Assembly (NCBI GenBank): GCA_004294495.1
Contig: REAS01000045.1
Coordinates: 1 to 41,251 of the forward strand
Direction: 5' to 3'
Source: Sphingobacteriales bacterium
GTDB taxonomy: Bacteria > Bacteroidota > Bacteroidia > Sphingobacteriales > Sphingobacteriaceae
DNA length: 41,251 nucleotides
The translations under genes and the position numbers were made by a program. The notes beneath the pieces are model-generated. The model ran no database searches. It was not told where the DNA came from and saw only the letters and a program-made list of their open reading frames with translations. Shown here piece by piece: positions 37,033-41,251 of the stretch. Every line of letters begins with the position of its first letter. Position 1 is the first letter of the stretch.

Positions 37033-40000
37033 ATGTGTTTTTTGAAAAAAACAACCATTTGCTTATTTACAATTTTTTTATTGGTTGTTGCAAACCATAC
37101 CTATGCTAAAGATTTTTTTGTATCGGCAGCAAATACCCAATTAGGCGATGGTAGTTTAGCAAATCCTTTTAAAACCATTCAACAAGCTGCTGATGTTGCC
37201 CAACCCGGCGATGTAGTAAATATTAGAACTGGAATTTACCGTGAAGAAGTAAAAATGGCTACCGATGGTGTAACTTACCAATCGTACTTAAACGAAAGCG
37301 TAACCATAAACGGTACCGAAATGCTAAAAAACTGGACACAAATACCCAAAAGTGCAGTTTACCAAACTACAATGGATTTTAATGCGCCCGATAACGAAAG
37401 TTTACGCCATCCCAGCAATCAATTATTTGTGGATCAAAAAATGATTCAGTTTGCAAGATGGCCAAACCAAACATCAAACAACCTTTGCATACCAACCGAT
37501 GCTATTGCCGAAGATATTAGTGTAGCAGGTAATTTTGTGACTTTTACTGTTGCAAGTTTTAACGAACCGGATGGACGTTGGGTAGGAGCAACCATTTTTT
37601 TAAACTTATCTATAAGTGGTAATGATGGACAGGGATGGACAGGACAGGTTACAGCAACAAGCCAAGCTAACCATACAATAACATTTAATAATAGAGCAAA
37701 GCCAAACCTACAATATGGCCCATACCAAATGGGCGAACAAACCGAGTTTTATTTATTTAACCCAACTATGGCTGGGGTTGAAGCAACAGGAGGTGTAACC
37801 GCATTATTAAGTCCAGGCGAATGGTGGAAAAGTGGTAATGCTGTATATGTTTGTACGCCCAATGGTTTAGCACCATCAGAAGATATTTTTGGGAATAACC
37901 TTGTGGAGGCAAAAAAAAGAAAATTCGCTTTTACTAGCAGTAGCGCAACCGATAACCGAAGCGATTATACCATTAAAAAATTAAATCTGTTTGCTTGTAC
38001 CATTTCAACCGATATTTTTTCTGATTTACGTAATAACACAATTGTTGATGATGCACATAATATTACATTTGATGGTCTAAATGCAAAGTATTTAACTCAT
38101 TTTACAAATTCGGGAGGTAATTGGCAAAGTCAGTGGTATGGTCGGTCGGGCTTTATTATGAGTGGTAGAAACAACGTAATTAAAAATTGTAATATTCAAT
38201 ACTCGGCAGGGCCAGGTATTTGTTTGTTAGGTACAGGTAATAAAATATTAAACAACACCATTTCCGAAGTAAATTACGCTTGCAGTAATGCTGGGGCAAT
38301 AAGCACTTCATATGTCTGTATTGATGGGGAGATAGGCTACAACAATATTTTTAATACAACCGTTATGGGTATTAATTTTGGTGGTCTTACCAACTCCGAT
38401 TCTAATAAAAAGGGTATTGGCCGCATACACCATAACCGAATTTACGATTGCCTACTGCGCAGTAATGATAGTGGCTATATTGATGCTACGGGTATTGAGG
38501 GCAACTGGGGTCGTATGGATCATAATTTCCTATATAAAACCTTTAGCCCTAAAGGTAGATACCCAAAAGCAGCTTATGGGTTTTATTTTGATTTTAACCC
38601 CGGTAAATGGTTTGTAGATCATAATGTTGTTTACGGCATAGAAGAATCCATGCTAATAAATACATCAAATCTGTTGTCTATTTATAACAATACATTTATT
38701 AGCCCTAATTCATCGGAGGGTAACATTGAAGATTCATTTAATTATGGTATAGGTGATACTATTCGCAATAACATATTAAGCACTCCACAAATATCTTCAT
38801 CTATTTCAAGTGCAATTGTAAGTAATAACCTTTTAAGTGCCAATTCAAAAGCAAATGCACTTTTTCAAAACGCACCACAAAGAAATTATCAGTTAAAAAA
38901 TACGGCAACGGATGCTATTGATAAAGGTGTAAATTATTTTACTTTTAACGACCTATACACAGGAAACGTAGATTTAGGTGCTTATGAATATGGTACAACC
39001 CCTTGGACTGTTGGCCCTACTACCAATTTACCGCCAACAATAATACCTAATAGTGGCGATTTTGTAAATAGTACCCCTGTAAACTTTAAAACAGATATAT
39101 TTGGCACTAACGTTACCATCAGATATACCATTAATGGTACTACACCTAATTTAAACTCACCCATATTTACCCAACCCTTTACAATTACCGATACATCTTT
39201 AGTAAAAGCAATTGTTTTTGTTGATAATGTGGCGGTTACAGAAATAGCTTCGGCTAATATTTATGTTACTCAATTAGCTGATATACTTCCAATTGACGTA
39301 ATCATATCTAAACCAACGGGCACTTACCCTGTACAAACTTTTGTAACTATAAGTAGTACAGGTCCCGATGTTAAAGAAATAAGATACACACTTGATGGCA
39401 CCGAGCCAACTAAATATTCGTTAAATTATGGTGGAAGTTTGATTGTTATAAATGAAACTACAACAATAAAAGCAAAAGCCTTTGGTAAACTAATTACAAG
39501 TGATATTAAAACGGCGATTTTTACTATTGTAGGGCCAACCGTAAATATATCACCTAATGGCGGCGTTGTAGAAGCGCAAACAACAGTAACTTTAACACCA
39601 TCGCACTTTGGTAGCACCATATATTTTACTTTAGATGGTTCAATACCTACAACAGCATCAACAATTTATACAAACCCAATAAACATTAATAACACTACAA
39701 CAATTAATGCTATCGCTACTAGTAATAATTTAATAGGAGATGTTGCAACTGCATCTTTTGTAACTTCAAGCTTACAAAATGTTGTCTTTTCGCCCAGTGG
39801 CGGTAATTTTATTGATAATGTTGGTGTTTCCCTTACTACAGGCATAAGTAATGCAACCATTTATTATACCACAAACGGGGAAACTCCTACCACATTATCA
39901 ACGCTTTATAATAGCCAACCTATAAAAGTAGAACAAACCCAAACAATAAAAGCATTAGCTATATCAAATACAGTGGTTGGTAACGTTACACAAGCAGTAT

Positions 40001-40770
40001 TTACTATAAGTGGGCCTAACGTTGCTATATTACCTGCATCTGGTTTACAAACCGATGTCTTCAATTGTACAATTACATCAATTCCCAATGCTGTAATTTA
40101 TTATACTATCGATGGTAGTATTCCCACAACAACATCAATACTTTACACAGGGCCAATAGTAATTGATAGCTACGTAACTCAAATCAAAGCTTTAGCAATT
40201 AGAAATGGAAATGTTGGCGAAGTAAACACCGTAAACTATACTATTAATAAGCCAGCCATAAGTATAAGCCCTAATGGTGCAACTGCACAAAAAGAAGTAA
40301 GTGTTAGTATTGCCAGTAGTTTACCAAACTCCATAATATACTATACGTTAGATGGTACAACCCCTACCGCAGCGTCGTTAATTTACACCGTACCACTAAT
40401 ACTTAAAAGTAATGTTACCCTAAAAACTTATGCGGCAAAAGGCCAGTTACAAACAGATGTAAATGAAGCGGTATTTAATATAACTTTAGATACCAAGCTA
40501 ATTGCACTATACCCTAACCCCACAACTAATGGCCAATTTTCTTTACGTTTTAACAGGCCACAGCAAGGTCAAAAAGTGCAAGTGATGCTATATAATAATC
40601 TAGGTAAATTAATTTTCAAAAAAAATGTGACCATGGTAAGTTTTGCGACCCAAGAGGAAGCATTTAACCTTTCGTTTTTAAAGCCAGGCAACTATTTTAT
40701 TAAATTAAAAACAGTTTCGGCTCATATTAATAATTTGGTAAACGAGGATATTAAATTATTAGTGAAGTAG
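37033..40770 (+). CDS. T9SS type A cargo: right-handed beta-helix protein with six chitobiase-type C-terminal repeats
   Basis: This 1245-residue exported protein has a signal peptide (about 1-25, ending TYA). The N-terminal part (about 28-655) is a right-handed parallel beta-helix of the DUF1565/pectate-lyase-like kind: it opens with FFVSAANTQLGDGSLANPFKTIQ and shows Asn-rich rungs such as IMSGRNNVIKNCNIQYS. Six roughly 78-residue beta-sandwich repeats (about 665-1150) resemble the chitobiase/beta-hexosaminidase C-terminal domain, with the recurring motif (I/F)YYT(L/I)DG(T/S)xPT. The end (about 1152-1245; YPNPTTNGQFSL ... GNYFIKL) is a type A T9SS sorting domain, so it is exported and probably surface-attached or released. 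Polysaccharide binding or cleavage is plausible, but no catalytic residues can be assigned. It stands alone, with no SusC/SusD genes beside it. Confidence 0.88.
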   Translation: MCFLKKTTICLFTIFLLVVANHTYAKDFFVSAANTQLGDGSLANPFKTIQQAADVAQPGDVVNIRTGIYREEVKMATDGVTYQSYLNESVTINGTEMLKNWTQIPKSAVYQTTMDFNAPDNESLRHPSNQLFVDQKMIQFARWPNQTSNNLCIPTDAIAEDISVAGNFVTFTVASFNEPDGRWVGATIFLNLSISGNDGQGWTGQVTATSQANHTITFNNRAKPNLQYGPYQMGEQTEFYLFNPTMAGVEATGGVTALLSPGEWWKSGNAVYVCTPNGLAPSEDIFGNNLVEAKKRKFAFTSSSATDNRSDYTIKKLNLFACTISTDIFSDLRNNTIVDDAHNITFDGLNAKYLTHFTNSGGNWQSQWYGRSGFIMSGRNNVIKNCNIQYSAGPGICLLGTGNKILNNTISEVNYACSNAGAISTSYVCIDGEIGYNNIFNTTVMGINFGGLTNSDSNKKGIGRIHHNRIYDCLLRSNDSGYIDATGIEGNWGRMDHNFLYKTFSPKGRYPKAAYGFYFDFNPGKWFVDHNVVYGIEESMLINTSNLLSIYNNTFISPNSSEGNIEDSFNYGIGDTIRNNILSTPQISSSISSAIVSNNLLSANSKANALFQNAPQRNYQLKNTATDAIDKGVNYFTFNDLYTGNVDLGAYEYGTTPWTVGPTTNLPPTIIPNSGDFVNSTPVNFKTDIFGTNVTIRYTINGTTPNLNSPIFTQPFTITDTSLVKAIVFVDNVAVTEIASANIYVTQLADILPIDVIISKPTGTYPVQTFVTISSTGPDVKEIRYTLDGTEPTKYSLNYGGSLIVINETTTIKAKAFGKLITSDIKTAIFTIVGPTVNISPNGGVVEAQTTVTLTPSHFGSTIYFTLDGSIPTTASTIYTNPININNTTTINAIATSNNLIGDVATASFVTSSLQNVVFSPSGGNFIDNVGVSLTTGISNATIYYTTNGETPTTLSTLYNSQPIKVEQTQTIKALAISNTVVGNVTQAVFTISGPNVAILPASGLQTDVFNCTITSIPNAVIYYTIDGSIPTTTSILYTGPIVIDSYVTQIKALAIRNGNVGEVNTVNYTINKPAISISPNGATAQKEVSVSIASSLPNSIIYYTLDGTTPTAASLIYTVPLILKSNVTLKTYAAKGQLQTDVNEAVFNITLDTKLIALYPNPTTNGQFSLRFNRPQQGQKVQVMLYNNLGKLIFKKNVTMVSFATQEEAFNLSFLKPGNYFIKLKTVSAHINNLVNEDIKLLVK

Positions 40771-41251
40771 AAATTAACATTTAAATTATATTCATCTTTT
40801 GATTTGCTATTAATGCGAATTAAGAATCACGGTAACCAAACACATAAAAGCAACAACTTATTTCCCGAAAATATAGACATTTAACTCTTTTGTTTTCGAA
40901 ACCAAACCGAATAATAGTTTTGAATAAATTGATAAATCACTTTGATCAAACTTGTTTTTCAGCGTAAACGCACAATAAGCAGATGGTCATAATCTCTTGG
41001 TCAATAAACTTTGGGATATCTTTATTTGTTAACCTTTTGCATTGATATTGTGGTGCTGTTTCATAATTATGGCAAAAAGTGAAATAAATTTCAACTAATT
41101 TTATATGTTGATTAACAAGGTTTCTTTTTTAGCGCTTAGTAACAGTATATATACCAATGTCGTTTACTTAAGCAATATCTATATTCTTTTATACACCATA
41201 TTGTACAATTTTTTAGGTTTGTGATTTCGAGGGTTTTTTCTGTTTAATCTT
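40771..41251. other. Right-edge region without an intact gene
   Basis: No intact ORF is present in these 481 nt. The central part holds a decayed transposase fragment on the minus strand (40881-41098). The outer parts show nothing I can identify; no terminal inverted repeats were recognised. Confidence 0.6.
40881..41098 (-). pseudogene. Remnant of a transposase N-terminus (IS982/IS4-like)
   Basis: Minus-strand translation from about 41098 gives a continuous segment including CHNYETAPQYQCKRLTN and then KFIDQEIMTICLLCVYAEKQ. This resembles the N-terminal region of Bacteroidota transposases with the general form QR(L/F)(S/T)NN...F(T)DQEIMTIYLF. After a stop, the match resumes in another frame as IKVIYQFIQNYYSVWFRK, corresponding to the IHxFIxxYxxSWFPxLPSY segment. 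At least one frameshift is present, the catalytic DDE part is missing, and there is no start codon in frame. The family name is from memory, so IS982-like is the best guess. Confidence 0.6.

Overview
The window looks like a chromosomal segment of a low-GC Bacteroidota bacterium, most likely near Sphingobacteriaceae (Pedobacter/Mucilaginibacter-like); the genus is inference. The evidence is: several -7 boxes of the Bacteroidota form TAnnTTTG; type IX secretion (T9SS) cargo with both type A and type B C-terminal sorting domains; a PorP/SprF-family protein; an archaeal/eukaryal-type prolyl-tRNA synthetase; and weak Shine-Dalgarno signals. No rRNA, tRNA, CRISPR array or intact insertion sequence was seen.

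Layout. 1-3.3 kb: tRNA hydroxylase trhO (-), an S4-type pseudouridine synthase with a long repetitive N-terminus, a strong terminator, then a decayed C-terminal remnant of class I fructose-bisphosphate aldolase (fbaB-like). 3.6-7.6 kb: a 1342-residue orphan sensor kinase with CHASE3 and about seven PAS domains. 7.8-11 kb: argH (+) and proS (-), with a hairpin and short repeats between them. 11.1-14.7 kb: a secreted Gly/Asn/Trp-rich repeat protein paired with a FadL/OmpP1-type barrel, a bidirectional terminator, and dps (-). 14.8-18.9 kb: a LysM/RlpA-like protein overlapping udk, thyA (-), ispE (+) and a LolD/MacB-type ABC ATPase (-). 19.3-24.8 kb: gpmI with a lipoprotein gene abutting it, a TPR protein (-) with a textbook promoter, and lon.

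25-34.5 kb is the most distinctive part. Two paralogous DUF11-repeat surface proteins with type B T9SS sorting domains are followed, at 38-43 nt spacing, by a PorP/SprF-family outer-membrane protein and a TPR/propeller/regulatory-domain/OmpA protein with the architecture of PorE, and then a strong terminator. This reads as a cargo-plus-export-partner cassette. The first surface protein looks like a shortened version of the second: an N-terminal multi-domain block is absent, and two DUF11 repeats are replaced by a 25-Gly tract.

34.5-36.8 kb: a two-gene NatA/NatB-type ABC exporter with overlapping reading frames. 37-40.8 kb: a secreted beta-helix protein with six chitobiase-type C-terminal repeats and a type A T9SS tail. 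40.9-41.1 kb: a degraded transposase N-terminus on the minus strand.

A recurring point is that four ORF-track starts (pseudouridine synthase, ispE, gpmI, TPR protein) are TTG codons lying inside TAnnTTTG promoter boxes. I moved these starts to the downstream ATG.
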